From Streptomyces tateyamensis (lineage in GTDB: Bacteria; Actinomycetota; Actinomycetes; Streptomycetales; Streptomycetaceae), in contig NZ_PYBW01000036.1 in assembly GCF_003205575.1 (NCBI RefSeq), positions 1 to 64,000 of the forward strand: DNA of 64,000 nucleotides, read 5' to 3'. Under the pieces are notes generated by a model. The model did no database searches, was not told the origin of the DNA, and saw only the letters and a list, made by a program, of their open reading frames with translations. The position numbers and the translations under genes are program-made. Shown one piece after another: positions 1 through 7,233 of this stretch. Numbering within the stretch: position 1 is the stretch's first letter; every line of letters starts with the position of its first letter.

Positions 1-24
1 TGAGGCCCCCGGCCTTCTGTCTGC

Positions 25-246
25 TTACTCTCTGGCGAGCGTCCCTCTGTCCGTGGCAATCCACTCTGTGGCGGCTGCCCGACCGCCCGAGGGCGGCCAC
101 TGGACGCGAACGCCTCCGGGGCGCACATCCAGGATGAGGCCGAGCAGATACCGGCCGGAGCTGTCCCGGGTGGTCGAGTTCCACTGCCGACCGACCCAGG
201 TGGAGGGCGGCTGCTCGGCGTAGCGGTCATGGGTGAAGCTGTTCAT
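25..246 (-). CDS. small hypothetical protein of the integrative-element remnant
   Basis: A 73-residue protein of unknown function. The ATG at 246 was preferred over an upstream start because GGAG lies about 7 nt before it. The protein is soluble and basic, with several Trp and Arg residues and no signal peptide or membrane segment. It lies downstream of the two Xis-like genes on the same strand, so it is probably cargo of the integrative element whose right end is at about 4.2 kb. I do not recognise the family. Confidence 0.45.
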   Translation of the reverse strand: MNSFTHDRYAEQPPSTWVGRQWNSTTRDSSGRYLLGLILDVRPGGVRVQWPPSGGRAAATEWIATDRGTLARE

Positions 247-389
247 GGTGATCTCCTGCGACTGCGGTGGCGGCATCGGGGCTGTGCTGTCGGGGCGAGC
301 GGCATCCCGTCACGGAGGGCGAGGCGGCAACGGTCGTCCGCCGAGGCCCGTCGGCCGTCGAGCTGGGGGGCTGGTCTCCCGGTGTCGGG

Positions 390-620
390 TCATAGCGCTT
401 CCCCGTTCCATCCGCGGCTGTCGCGCACCAGGCCGGTCGAGGCCCAGAGCCGGACGTCGGACGGCCGGTAGCACCGCATCCCACGGAAGTCCTCGGTGTA
501 CCTAGGGCCGACGCCGGCGGCACCCAGTTCCCGCAGGTCCGAGGTCGTGATAGCGAGGTAGGAGGCCGCCTCGTCCACTGACCACCAGGGGCGGCGGGTC
601 ACGCTGCTCAGCCGCTTCAT
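390..620 (-). CDS. Xis-like winged-helix DNA-binding protein (second of a pair)
   Basis: A 76-residue protein. The N-terminal half reads as a MerR/excisionase-type helix-turn-helix: a 'WSVDEAASYLAIT' start followed by a basic 'RCYRPSDVRLWAS' wing, the layout of the HTH_17 family. The ATG at 620 overlaps the stop of the upstream 64-residue gene in an ATGA overlap, so the two are translationally coupled. Probable roles are excision directionality or transcriptional control of the element. Two different Xis-like proteins in tandem is unusual, and one may instead be a transcriptional activator. Confidence 0.6.
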   Translation of the reverse strand: MKRLSSVTRRPWWSVDEAASYLAITTSDLRELGAAGVGPRYTEDFRGMRCYRPSDVRLWASTGLVRDSRGWNGEAL

Positions 621-811
621 CGCCCGCTCCCCGCGTCGGAGGATCGGGTTTCCAGCCACTGCTGCACATCGCGCGGGTCGTACCGCCGGTGCCTGCCCAC
701 CTTGTAGGAGCGCGGGCCGGTCCCCTTCCAGTTCATCTGGTAGATCGACTGCGTCGGCACGCCCAGGAACTTCGCGAGCTCCTGCAAGGTCCACAACCTG
801 TCCGTACTCAT
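617..811 (-). CDS. excisionase-family DNA-binding protein
   Basis: A 64-residue protein with the hallmark excisionase/HTH_17 pattern: 'LWTLQELAKFLGVPTQSIYQ' as the recognition helix region, then 'GPRSYKVGRHRRYDPRDVQQWLE' as the wing and C-terminal helix. It is the likely recombination directionality factor of the element. Its start codon lies inside a perfect 14-bp palindrome (804-817) and it is transcribed away from the XRE regulator gene at 1078. That geometry suggests repression by the regulator. The gene overlaps the next gene by 4 nt. Confidence 0.7.
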   Translation of the reverse strand: MSTDRLWTLQELAKFLGVPTQSIYQMNWKGTGPRSYKVGRHRRYDPRDVQQWLETRSSDAGSGR

Positions 812-817
812 GAGTAC
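804..817. promoter_or_regulatory. 14-bp perfect palindrome over the xis start codon
   Basis: GTACTCATGAGTAC is its own reverse complement and contains the start codon of the excisionase gene. The adjoining 811-820 (TGAGTACTCA) is also self-complementary. This is a candidate operator; a bound repressor would block translation initiation or transcription of xis. Confidence 0.45.
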
Positions 818-834
818 TCACATTCATCGCGTTC

Positions 835-933
835 GTCGTTTCGACAACTTATGCTGTCGTTTGAACAACCGAGATGAGCATCGGCCAGACCGGGCCAGCT
901 TGTCAATATGACTTCATTACTTGTCATTTCGAC
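835..933. promoter_or_regulatory. four GTC-N5-GAC operator-like sites in two pairs
   Basis: Between the divergent xis and XRE genes lie sites at 835-845 (GTCGTTTCGAC), 856-866 (GTCGTTTGAAC), 902-912 (GTCAATATGAC) and 923-933 (GTCATTTCGAC). The last sits inside the perfect repeat CTTGTC-N5-GACAAG (920-936). Starts within each pair are exactly 21 bp apart, two helical turns, so dimers would load on one face of the DNA. They are probable binding sites for the XRE-family regulator encoded at 1078. Confidence 0.5.
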
Positions 934-1017
934 AAGCATTGCGCCAGAGATGGCATTCCGCAGAGGCATGGCGGTCACTGCCTGTCGAATCGGCGCGTGA
1001 GCGGGAGCTTGCGGCTG

Positions 1018-1033
1018 TCGATTGCACAATCGA
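1018..1033. repeat. 7-bp inverted repeat upstream of the XRE gene
   Basis: TCGATTG-CA-CAATCGA forms a perfect 7-bp dyad about 45 bp upstream of the ATG at 1078. It is a possible operator or transcript hairpin and is distinct in sequence from the GTC-N5-GAC sites. Confidence 0.3.
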
Positions 1034-1077
1034 GAGACGATGGGTAGAGTCGCCGATACGACAAGCAAGGAGGGCAG

Positions 1078-1695
1078 ATGTCCAGCGGCTCAGCTCCACT
1101 GACACTGTCGGTGAGCGATGCGGCAGCAGTCCGACTGCGGGAAGCCAGAACTCGACGCGGGTGGACCAGCAAGCAACTGGCCGATGCCTGTGGCGCGGCC
1201 GGCGCGGTCAAGCTGACAGCCGCCGTGCTGGCCAACATCGAAACCGGCAGGAGGGACTCGGACGGCGTTCGACGGCGTGAGTTGTCGATCGACGAACTCG
1301 TGGTTCTGGCAGTGGTATTGGATATTTCGCCGATCCACCTGCTGGGCCTGCCCGACAGCGCCGAGCCGGGGACGAAGCTTCAGCTGACTCCCGAATTGGC
1401 CTTCAGCGACAGTGAGTTGCTACTGGAGTGGTTCCGCGGGCAGACAGCTTTGCCCCAGAGCGACTCCCGGCAGTTCTACTCAGCGGCCCTCCAGCGGATG
1501 CCGGCCGACGAAGGCCAGCAGGCCATCGCCGACCTCACCCGCTCGGTGCTCCAGGACAGGGCCGCCGCCTTGTCGGAGTCCTTCAACTCGGAGATGGCAG
1601 CGACTCTGGAGAAGATCAACGCTGCGGTTCAATCGGGCGCGAGCCCGGAGGAACTTGCCGCCCTACTCAGGCCGGGCGAGACCGGCCCCAAGTAG
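1078..1695 (+). CDS. XRE-family transcriptional regulator of the element
   Basis: A 205-residue protein. Residues about 15-80 form a helix-turn-helix of the XRE/Cro type (LREARTRRGWTSKQLADA, then an ETGRRDS turn and a hydrophobic helix ending in HLLGLP). The C-terminal half is Ala/Glu/Ser-rich and helical and could mediate oligomerisation. The start is well supported by AGGAGG about 5 nt before the ATG. The gene diverges from the xis pair across the operator array at 804-933, the layout expected of a repressor or activator controlling excision. The specific class of element is not identifiable. Confidence 0.75.
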   Translation: MSSGSAPLTLSVSDAAAVRLREARTRRGWTSKQLADACGAAGAVKLTAAVLANIETGRRDSDGVRRRELSIDELVVLAVVLDISPIHLLGLPDSAEPGTKLQLTPELAFSDSELLLEWFRGQTALPQSDSRQFYSAALQRMPADEGQQAIADLTRSVLQDRAAALSESFNSEMAATLEKINAAVQSGASPEELAALLRPGETGPK

Positions 1696-1801
1696 GCCCT
1701 GCGTCACCCCGGCGTCCGGCACGGCCGCGACGCCAGTTCAGCGAACCCGATTGCGAGACCAAGCGGTCCCGCACCCGCACGGGCAGAGAAGAGGACACGA
1801 A

Positions 1802-2010
1802 ATGGCATGCACGATTCAACGATTGGCAGAAGATCATGCTCCCCGCTCGAACCGAGGACCGCGCTAAGCACGCGGATTACCAGCTGGCCGTCACGCGCGC
1901 TCGTGCAGTTGGCCGCACACCGCCGGCCCGCTACCGCGTCCGCTGGCGCGACGAGACAGGCTCTCTCCGAAGCTTGAGCCTGCCCACCCGGCTCCTCGTG
2001 CAGGCCACGC
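1802..2010 (+). pseudogene. integrase N-terminus relic
   Basis: The stretch translates (frame of 1854) as EDRAKHADY...GRTPPARYRVRWRDETG. This matches the start of the intact integrase at 2774 (EDRNDQPDYREA...GPGRYRVRWYDQG). The expected MARVWIEDR-type beginning is frameshifted, and after about 2010 no integrase sequence follows and the catalytic domain is missing. It is a decayed second integrase located just before the tRNA-Arg at 2392, where an int gene would sit relative to an attachment site. Confidence 0.65.
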
Positions 2011-2280
2011 AAGACGACATCACCCACAACTGGGTGCCGTTGTCGCTCAACCGCCTCATTGACCCCTGGTCCACAATCCCGGTGATGCCCCCCCGGCTCG
2101 GACCGCCGCAGCTCCCCAGCCGGTTGGCCGCTCGACCTACACGCTGCCGCATCTCGGAACCAGGCTTGCCATCACGATCACGCGAGCGAATGTCGAGGGT
2201 CCGGTGTCACTGCGCGCCCCTGCGGCCCGATGTGTGCTGCAACGGCAAAGGCCCCCCGTCGTATCGACAGGAGGGCATCT

Positions 2281-2309
2281 GGCCAGGCAGTTTGCCGTTC
2301 CCCCTGGCC
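2281..2309. terminator. hairpin near the 3' side of tRNA-Arg
   Basis: GGCCAGG (2281-2287) pairs with CCTGGCC (2303-2309), with a smaller GGCA/TGCC stem inside. It lies about 80 nt beyond the 3' end of the minus-strand tRNA gene and could end that transcript. There is no U-tract. Confidence 0.35.
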
Positions 2310-2391
2310 TGAACCAGGTGATGGGAGCCGCCTTACAAAGCCAGGCCGACTACCTCTGGAGGTTGACCGGCCCAGCCCTCAGTACCGCTGT

Positions 2392-2463
2392 GCGCCCGGC
2401 AGGATTCGAACCTGCGACCCTTCGCTTAGGAGGCGAACGCTCTATCCCCTGAGCTACGGGCGC
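2392..2463 (-). tRNA. tRNA-Arg (anticodon CCT)
   Basis: A complete 72-nt cloverleaf: acceptor GCGCCCG/CGGGCGC, D stem GCTC/GAGC, anticodon stem TTCGC/GCGAA with loop CTCCTAA (anticodon CCT, codon AGG), and T arm GCAGG-TTCGAAT-CCTGC. The 3' CCA is not encoded. The 3' end faces the integrase relic, consistent with use as an attachment site. Confidence 0.93.
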
Positions 2464-2677
2464 TTGCACCTTCGCCCTGCGAGACAGGCGCGAAGCATGG
2501 ACGCGTCCGCATGCGGTCGCCCTCGGGCCATGCTACCGGTTGCGGCGGCAGCCTTGGACGAGAGTTACCGAGGTGGGCGCCAATCACCCCGGATGCCCGC
2601 TGGCGCAGCAGTGCCAAGCAGTACAGAGGTGCGGTGTCTGATGATGCATCCGCCGCACTGAGCACATAACCACCCCC
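2464..2677. other. gap between tRNA-Arg and integrase hairpin
   Basis: No open reading frame with a plausible start, ribosome-binding site or family resemblance was found here. Base composition is more mixed than in the chromosome to the right, as expected for decayed element DNA. The tRNA promoter should lie at its left edge. Confidence 0.4.
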
Positions 2678-2724
2678 CTTGCCAGGACGGGGCAGCACGC
2701 TGCTCCCCCGCCGCACCTGGCAAG
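2678..2724. terminator. long hairpin upstream of the integrase
   Basis: CTTGCCAGG (2678-2686) pairs with CCTGGCAAG (2716-2724), and an inner stem GGGGCAGC/GCTGCTCC strengthens it. It ends about 50 nt before the integrase ATG. It could insulate int from read-through, or regulate it. Confidence 0.5.
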
Positions 2725-2773
2725 AGGGTCATCCAATTCTCTGTCATGTACATATCAAAGCAAGGTGCAGCCC

Positions 2774-4006
2774 ATGGCCCGCGTATGGATCGAAGACCGC
2801 AACGACCAGCCCGACTACAGAGAGGCGCTGGAGAAGGCCAAGAAGAACAAGCAGCAGGGTCCGGGGCGCTACCGCGTCCGCTGGTATGACCAAGGCAACA
2901 ACGAACGCCAGAAGACCTTCCGCAAGAAGGGCATGGCCGACGACTACCGAGACGAGATCGCCAAGCGACTTGGCGATGGCAGCTACCGCGACCCCGCTGC
3001 CGGCCGCGCGACCGTCGCCGCAGTGGCAGAGGACTGGTACACCGCTCAGATCAACTGGGCGCGCTCCACCCGTGCGCGCTACCGGGGGGTCCTGGACAAG
3101 CACGTCCTCCCGCGATGGGGTACAACTCCTGTCTCCCGCATACAGTTTGACGACATCGCTCAGTGGATGTCTCAGCTGCTCAAGGAGTCCACGGAGGCGG
3201 AGAAGCCGCTCAGCCCGGCTGCCTTGAAGAAGATCCACCTCGTACTGAAGAGCGTCCTCGGGTACGCGGTCCGGTCGAACAGGATCGCCTTCAACCCTGC
3301 GATCGGCGTGCCGCTGCCGAAGCACCAGCCGAAAGAGCACGTGTACCTGGACAACCTTCAGGTGGAGGCTCTGGCCAATGCTGCTGGCGAATACCGGCTG
3401 CTGGTCCTCTTCCTCGCATACACGGGCGTGCGCTGGGGCGAAGCGACGGCGATCCGCATCAAGCGGGTTGACCTGGCCGCGAGACGAGTCCGAATCTCGG
3501 AAGCCTGGGCATACGACCATGAGCTCTACCTGAGCACAACCAAGACCCACGCAAGCCGTACGGTGCCCATTCCGGCATTCCTCGCCAAGGAGCTGACAGC
3601 CCTCGTGGAGGGGCGAGATGGCGAGGAGCTTCTGTTCACCGCTCCACGCGGCGGCACCGTGATGGTCAGGAACTTCGTCCGCCGCAACTTCAACAAGGCG
3701 ATCACCACAGCCGGCCTGGACGGCATGGGGATCACTCCGCACAAGCTCCGGCACACCGCGGCTTCCCTCGCCATCGCCAGCGGCGCCAACCCGAAGATCG
3801 TGCAGACGATGCTCGGCCACAAGACCGCCACGATGACGTTGGACGTCTACGGGCACCTTTGGCCGGACAGCCTGGACGAGGTTGCCGACCGCATGGACGA
3901 GCAGAGGAGGACCCTTCTCGCCCAGGCGCGGAAGCGCGCCGAAGAGGCTGCCGCGGAGGCGGCAAGGCTGGCGGCCGAACTCGCCGAACTCGAACAGGCG
4001 GCCTGA
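2774..4006 (+). CDS. int: tyrosine recombinase (site-specific integrase)
   Basis: A 410-residue phage/AICE-type integrase. Residues 1-75 are the arm-type DNA-binding region (MARVWIEDR...GRYRVRW), about 80-180 the SAM-like core-binding domain, and about 190-370 the catalytic domain. The catalytic residues are visible: R220 in YTGVRWGEA, H323-x-x-R326 in HKLRHT, H349 in LGHKTATMT, and the nucleophile Y359 in LDVYGHLW. The C-terminus is an Ala/Glu-rich coiled coil. The ATG at 2774 was chosen over one three codons upstream because MARVWIEDR is the usual start of the family. All active-site residues are present, so the enzyme may still work. Its 3' end lies 120 bp from an orphan tRNA-Arg half (4125-4172), the normal int/att arrangement. 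Confidence 0.95.
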   Translation: MARVWIEDRNDQPDYREALEKAKKNKQQGPGRYRVRWYDQGNNERQKTFRKKGMADDYRDEIAKRLGDGSYRDPAAGRATVAAVAEDWYTAQINWARSTRARYRGVLDKHVLPRWGTTPVSRIQFDDIAQWMSQLLKESTEAEKPLSPAALKKIHLVLKSVLGYAVRSNRIAFNPAIGVPLPKHQPKEHVYLDNLQVEALANAAGEYRLLVLFLAYTGVRWGEATAIRIKRVDLAARRVRISEAWAYDHELYLSTTKTHASRTVPIPAFLAKELTALVEGRDGEELLFTAPRGGTVMVRNFVRRNFNKAITTAGLDGMGITPHKLRHTAASLAIASGANPKIVQTMLGHKTATMTLDVYGHLWPDSLDEVADRMDEQRRTLLAQARKRAEEAAAEAARLAAELAELEQAA

Positions 4007-4124
4007 TCTCTCTCGTTGTCATCCGGGCGAAATCCGGGCGCTGAGCGCTCTGGTGGTGGTAACTGCGCGTTACGTGGCCTCTGACCTGCACGTTCTCTGG
4101 CCGGGGAGGCTCCTGGGGCCGCAT

Positions 4125-4172
4125 GACACAGGCTTTAGGAGAGCTGTGCTCTATCCCCTGAGCTACTGGGGC
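4125..4172 (-). pseudogene. orphan 5' half of a tRNA-Arg(CCT) gene (attachment-site scar)
   Basis: Reading on the minus strand gives acceptor GCCCCAG, D arm GCTC-AGGGGATA-GAGC, anticodon 5' stem CAGCT, loop CTCCTAA (CCT), a mismatched 3' stem AGCCT and variable loop GTGTC. Then all tRNA sequence stops: there is no T arm or acceptor 3' strand. The break falls beside the integrase gene and marks the right element boundary. The segment 4148-4166 is identical over 19 nt to 2439-2457 of the intact tRNA-Arg. Confidence 0.7.
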
Positions 4173-4259
4173 CGACACGACGGGTGACAGCCTAGCCGAT
4201 GCCGTCGCTGCGCTGCCTGCACCCGAAGCGCGCTGCCCCGAAGCGGTGCCGGGGCCGCG

Positions 4260-4991
4260 CTAGAGCTTCGCCACTGCCTTGGCCGCGGCCTGCTTCATGC
4301 GGTCCCAGGGGAGGTCGCCGGCGGTCTCGGCGCCCACGTAGAGGATGCAGACGGTGCTGCCCTTCGTCTGGACGGCGAACTCGCCCTCGGCGCGGGAGCC
4401 GGCCGGGAGTTTGCTGTTGCGGTCGGGGCCGGAGGCGTTGTTGGTGATGGACCACTGGCCCGGGCCGCGGGAGACGACGCTGGCGGCCGGCAGGACGTTG
4501 TCCTGGGCGCACTGGCCGATCCAGGTGTCGAGGCGGGCGGCGGCCTCGTTGGCGGCGGCGGGGGTGGCGAAGTCGGCGAGCAGCTCGGCGGCGTAGTAGA
4601 AGACGAACTTGCCGCCGGGGTGGGTGGCCTGGCGGTAGGTCCGGTAGGCCTGTGAGCGGGCGCCCAGGTCGTCCAGCGGCCGGCGCAGGCAGGGCAGGTC
4701 GGAGGCGAGCCCGTAGCCGCTGTAGCTGGCGTCCTCCTGCCAGCTGTCGGTGCCGTCGACCAGCAGCGGCAGGTCGCCCGCCGACAGCAGGCGCGGGTCC
4801 TGTTCGGACGGGGCGTCAGGAGCCACCGGGGCCGGCTGCAGCGGTGTGCGGCCCGCCCCGATCACCGCCGTGGCCGCGGCGCCGGACCGGGTCGGCCCGC
4901 GGCGTCCCAGGTCCGCGGTGCTCGCCACCGTCGCCACCACCGCGGCGCCGCCGAGCACCGCGCTGACGCCGCGACGTATCCACCTGTGCAC
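4260..4991 (-). CDS. hypothetical membrane-anchored secreted protein
   Basis: A 243-residue protein starting at GTG 4991, supported by a GGAAGG-like ribosome-binding site. The N-terminus (VHRWIRRGVSAVLGGAAVVATVAST) is a basic stretch followed by a hydrophobic segment, so it is a signal peptide or anchor. The extracytoplasmic part carries two spaced cysteines (LPCLRR and IGQCAQDN) and a third in TVCILYVG, and resembles sensor or PknH-like extracellular domains in layout. No catalytic motif is recognised. It is the first chromosomal gene beyond the tRNA fragment. Confidence 0.65.
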   Translation of the reverse strand: MHRWIRRGVSAVLGGAAVVATVASTADLGRRGPTRSGAAATAVIGAGRTPLQPAPVAPDAPSEQDPRLLSAGDLPLLVDGTDSWQEDASYSGYGLASDLPCLRRPLDDLGARSQAYRTYRQATHPGGKFVFYYAAELLADFATPAAANEAAARLDTWIGQCAQDNVLPAASVVSRGPGQWSITNNASGPDRNSKLPAGSRAEGEFAVQTKGSTVCILYVGAETAGDLPWDRMKQAAAKAVAKL

Positions 4992-5443
4992 CAGGACCCC
5001 TTCCACCCGCGTGCCTGGACGCCTGGACGGTATCCGGCCGCGCTCCGCGATGACCAGGCCAACGGCTGTCATCGGCTGGTCAGGCAGCGATCGTAATCGG
5101 GCAGGAGGGCACGGCGCACAGTCGCGGTCGGCGGCCGGTCGGGGGCCGGTGGGCAGCAGGTGGACACCTGGTGGACGTTCGGCGGCGGTGCGGTACCGGC
5201 CCGGTCGGGTCGAACCGGCCGGGCAGCGGGTTGACGGGGTGTTCGGATCCGGTGTCCGGCGAACGGAGGCCGGATCAGGTCGTTCCCGGGGAGCCTGCTC
5301 CCGGCCCTCCGAACGATCCGGTACCCTGCCCCGACGCCGGGCCGGGTTACCGGACAGCCGCTTCGGGTCGCTACCATCGGCAGAGTCACCGGACACCGCG
5401 ATTCTGCAGTGGCCGCGGTTCGAAACCCCCGAAAGGCTCGTAC
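4992..5443. other. divergent intergenic region
   Basis: This region lies between the divergent secreted-protein gene and ppm. Frames stay open on both strands only because of high GC; no family resemblance or internal ribosome-binding site supports a gene. It must carry the promoters for both neighbours, but I could not fix a -10/-35 pair. Confidence 0.4.
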
Positions 5444-6196
5444 GTGACTGCGCCCCAGGAGCACTCCTTCGCCGACCTCGGCAAGGTGCTGGTCATCATC
5501 CCGACCTACAACGAGGCCGAGAACGTCGAACGGATCGTCTCCCGGGTCCGGGCTGCCGTTCCCGAGGTGCACGTCCTGGTCGCGGACGACAACAGCCCGG
5601 ACGGCACCGGCGAGATGGCCGACAAGATCGCCGAGCAGGACGGCAACGTCCACGTCATGCACCGCAAGGGCAAGGAAGGCCTCGGGGCCGCCTACCTGGC
5701 CGGTTTCCGCTGGGGCATCGACAACGGCTACGACGTGCTGGTCGAGATGGACGCCGACGGCTCGCACCAGCCGGAGGAGCTGCACCGCCTGCTGACCGCG
5801 CTGCGCGGCGCCGACCTGGTGCTGGGCTCGCGCTGGGTGCCGGGCGGCAAGGTGGTCAACTGGCCCAAGTCCCGCCTCTTCCTCTCCCGCGGCGGCTCGA
5901 CCTACTCGCGCCTGATGCTGGGCGTGCCGATCCGGGACGTCACCGGCGGCTACCGGGCCTTCCGCAAGGAGACCCTGCTGGGCCTGGGCATGGACGAGGT
6001 GGCCTCGGCCGGCTACTGCTTCCAGGTCGACCTGGCGTTCCGCTCGGTCCGGGCCGGCTTCAAGGTCGCCGAGGTCCCGATCACCTTCGTGGAGCGCGAG
6101 CACGGCGCTTCCAAGATGAGCCGCAACATCGTCTTCGAGGCGCTCTGGCGGGTCACCGTCTGGGGCGTCCAGGCCCGCCTGGGCAAGAAGAAGTAG
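5444..6196 (+). CDS. ppm: polyprenol monophosphomannose synthase (GT2 family)
   Basis: A 250-residue cytosolic-face GT-A glycosyltransferase that transfers mannose from GDP-mannose to polyprenyl phosphate, making the donor for protein O-mannosylation and lipoglycans. Visible motifs are IIPTYNEAEN (nucleotide-binding strand), VADDNSPDGTG, and the DXD-type metal site EMDADGSHQP, followed by RDVTGGYRAFR. It is the single-domain form, without the fused N-acyltransferase domain of mycobacterial Ppm1. The GTG at 5444 was chosen because GAAAGG precedes it by about 7 nt. A strong hairpin follows the gene, so it is probably monocistronic. The GT87 mannosyltransferase at 18.7 kb is a conceivable user of its product (inference). 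Confidence 0.9.
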   Translation: MTAPQEHSFADLGKVLVIIPTYNEAENVERIVSRVRAAVPEVHVLVADDNSPDGTGEMADKIAEQDGNVHVMHRKGKEGLGAAYLAGFRWGIDNGYDVLVEMDADGSHQPEELHRLLTALRGADLVLGSRWVPGGKVVNWPKSRLFLSRGGSTYSRLMLGVPIRDVTGGYRAFRKETLLGLGMDEVASAGYCFQVDLAFRSVRAGFKVAEVPITFVEREHGASKMSRNIVFEALWRVTVWGVQARLGKKK

Positions 6197-6215
6197 CAGC
6201 CAGGACAGCAGTGCG

Positions 6216-6245
6216 GCGGCCGGTCCCCGGGTGGGGGCCGGCCGC
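6216..6245 (+). terminator. hairpin after ppm
   Basis: GCGGCCGG-t-CCCC pairs with GGGG-g-CCGGCCGC across a 4-nt loop, 20 nt after the stop codon. It is followed by a short T-rich stretch (TTCGTCGTT). Confidence 0.65.
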
Positions 6246-6348
6246 TTCGTCGTTGCCCGGGCCGGGGCCCGGTCGGCGGCGCCCCGGGTGCGCGGCTCCG
6301 CGGCCCGGGTGAGCATGTGAGCACCGGTGGGCGGCAGAGGGAGTCGGC

Positions 6349-7233
6349 GTGGGGCGGTGGTCCAGGGCCCGCGAGCGCGGCCAGGAGCTGCGCGAGCGGG
6401 CCGAGCAGCTGCCGGGTCAGGTGCCGCTGCTGGCCCGGGCGCTGGCCCAGCTGCTGCGGGTGAACGTGCTGGACAACGCGACCCGGCTGGCCGCCCAGGC
6501 GTTCCTGACCGCACTGCCCGCGCTGCTGGTGCTCTCGGTGGTGGCGCCCGCCGCGGTGCGCGAGGGCATGGTCCGCAGCCTGCACCACCAGCTGGGGCTG
6601 AGCGGCGAGGCGCAGCAGCAGGTGCAGCAGCTGCTGGCCAGTCACCAGGGCGAGGAGGCGAACTCCTTCGGGGTGGTCGGCGCGCTGGTCACGCTGCTCT
6701 CGGCGACCGCGCTGGCCAGGGCACTGCAACGGGTCTGCGAGCGGGCCTGGGAGCTGCCCAAGGGGAAGGCCACGGTGGCGGCCTGGCGCTGGCTGGTCTG
6801 GCTGGGGGTCTGGCTCGGCTACCTGGTGCTGGCCGGGACGATCCGCGGCGGCTTCGGCCTCGGCTGGTGGCTGGGAGTGCCGCTGACCTTCCTGGTGAGC
6901 ACGCTGCTCTGGTGGTGGACCCAGCACCTGCTGCTCGGCGGCCGGCTGGCCTGGGCGCCGCTGCTGCCGGGCGCGCTGCTTGCGGGGGTGGCGATGACCG
7001 GACTCGGCACGGCCGGCCAGGTCTACCTGCCGCGGGCGGTGGCCCGCAGCATCGCCCAGTTCGGGCCGCTGGGCGTGGTCTTCACGCTGCTCTCCTGGCT
7101 GATCGCCGGTTTCGCGGTGCTCACCTTCGCGCTGGTGCTCGGCCGGGTGGTGGCCGAGGAGCCGACGGTGGCCCGACTGCTCGGGCCGCCGCCGGCCGGG
7201 CCCACGAAGCCGGGGCTCAGCCCAGACGGGTGA
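6349..7233 (+). CDS. YihY/virulence factor BrkB-like membrane protein
   Basis: A 294-residue integral membrane protein. A basic, helical N-terminal segment precedes about six hydrophobic helices (for example QAFLTALPALLVLSVVA, VGALVTLLSATALARAL, LTFLVSTLLWWWTQHLLL, VVFTLLSWLIAGFAVLTFALVLG). The order and the Arg/Pro/Gly-rich link regions fit the YihY/BrkB family (once misnamed RNase BN), whose function is not settled. The GTG start at 6349 follows AGAGGGAG. The last 17 bp overlap the 3' end of the convergent carboxypeptidase gene. Family assignment is by topology and local resemblance. Confidence 0.7.
   Translation: MGRWSRARERGQELRERAEQLPGQVPLLARALAQLLRVNVLDNATRLAAQAFLTALPALLVLSVVAPAAVREGMVRSLHHQLGLSGEAQQQVQQLLASHQGEEANSFGVVGALVTLLSATALARALQRVCERAWELPKGKATVAAWRWLVWLGVWLGYLVLAGTIRGGFGLGWWLGVPLTFLVSTLLWWWTQHLLLGGRLAWAPLLPGALLAGVAMTGLGTAGQVYLPRAVARSIAQFGPLGVVFTLLSWLIAGFAVLTFALVLGRVVAEEPTVARLLGPPPAGPTKPGLSPDG

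Noticed and set aside
2439..4166. Reading the 19-bp identity of the two tRNAs (2439-2457 and 4148-4166) as attL and attR of one small element
   Set aside because: A joined tRNA made from the right 5' half and the left 3' half would not pair in acceptor or anticodon stems, so they are not a simple att pair; the left tRNA is complete by itself.
4750..6312. Plus-strand 520-codon open frame across the secreted-protein gene and ppm
   Set aside because: It is the GC-driven shadow of real genes; the composition is Arg/Gly/Pro-rich and there is no family resemblance.
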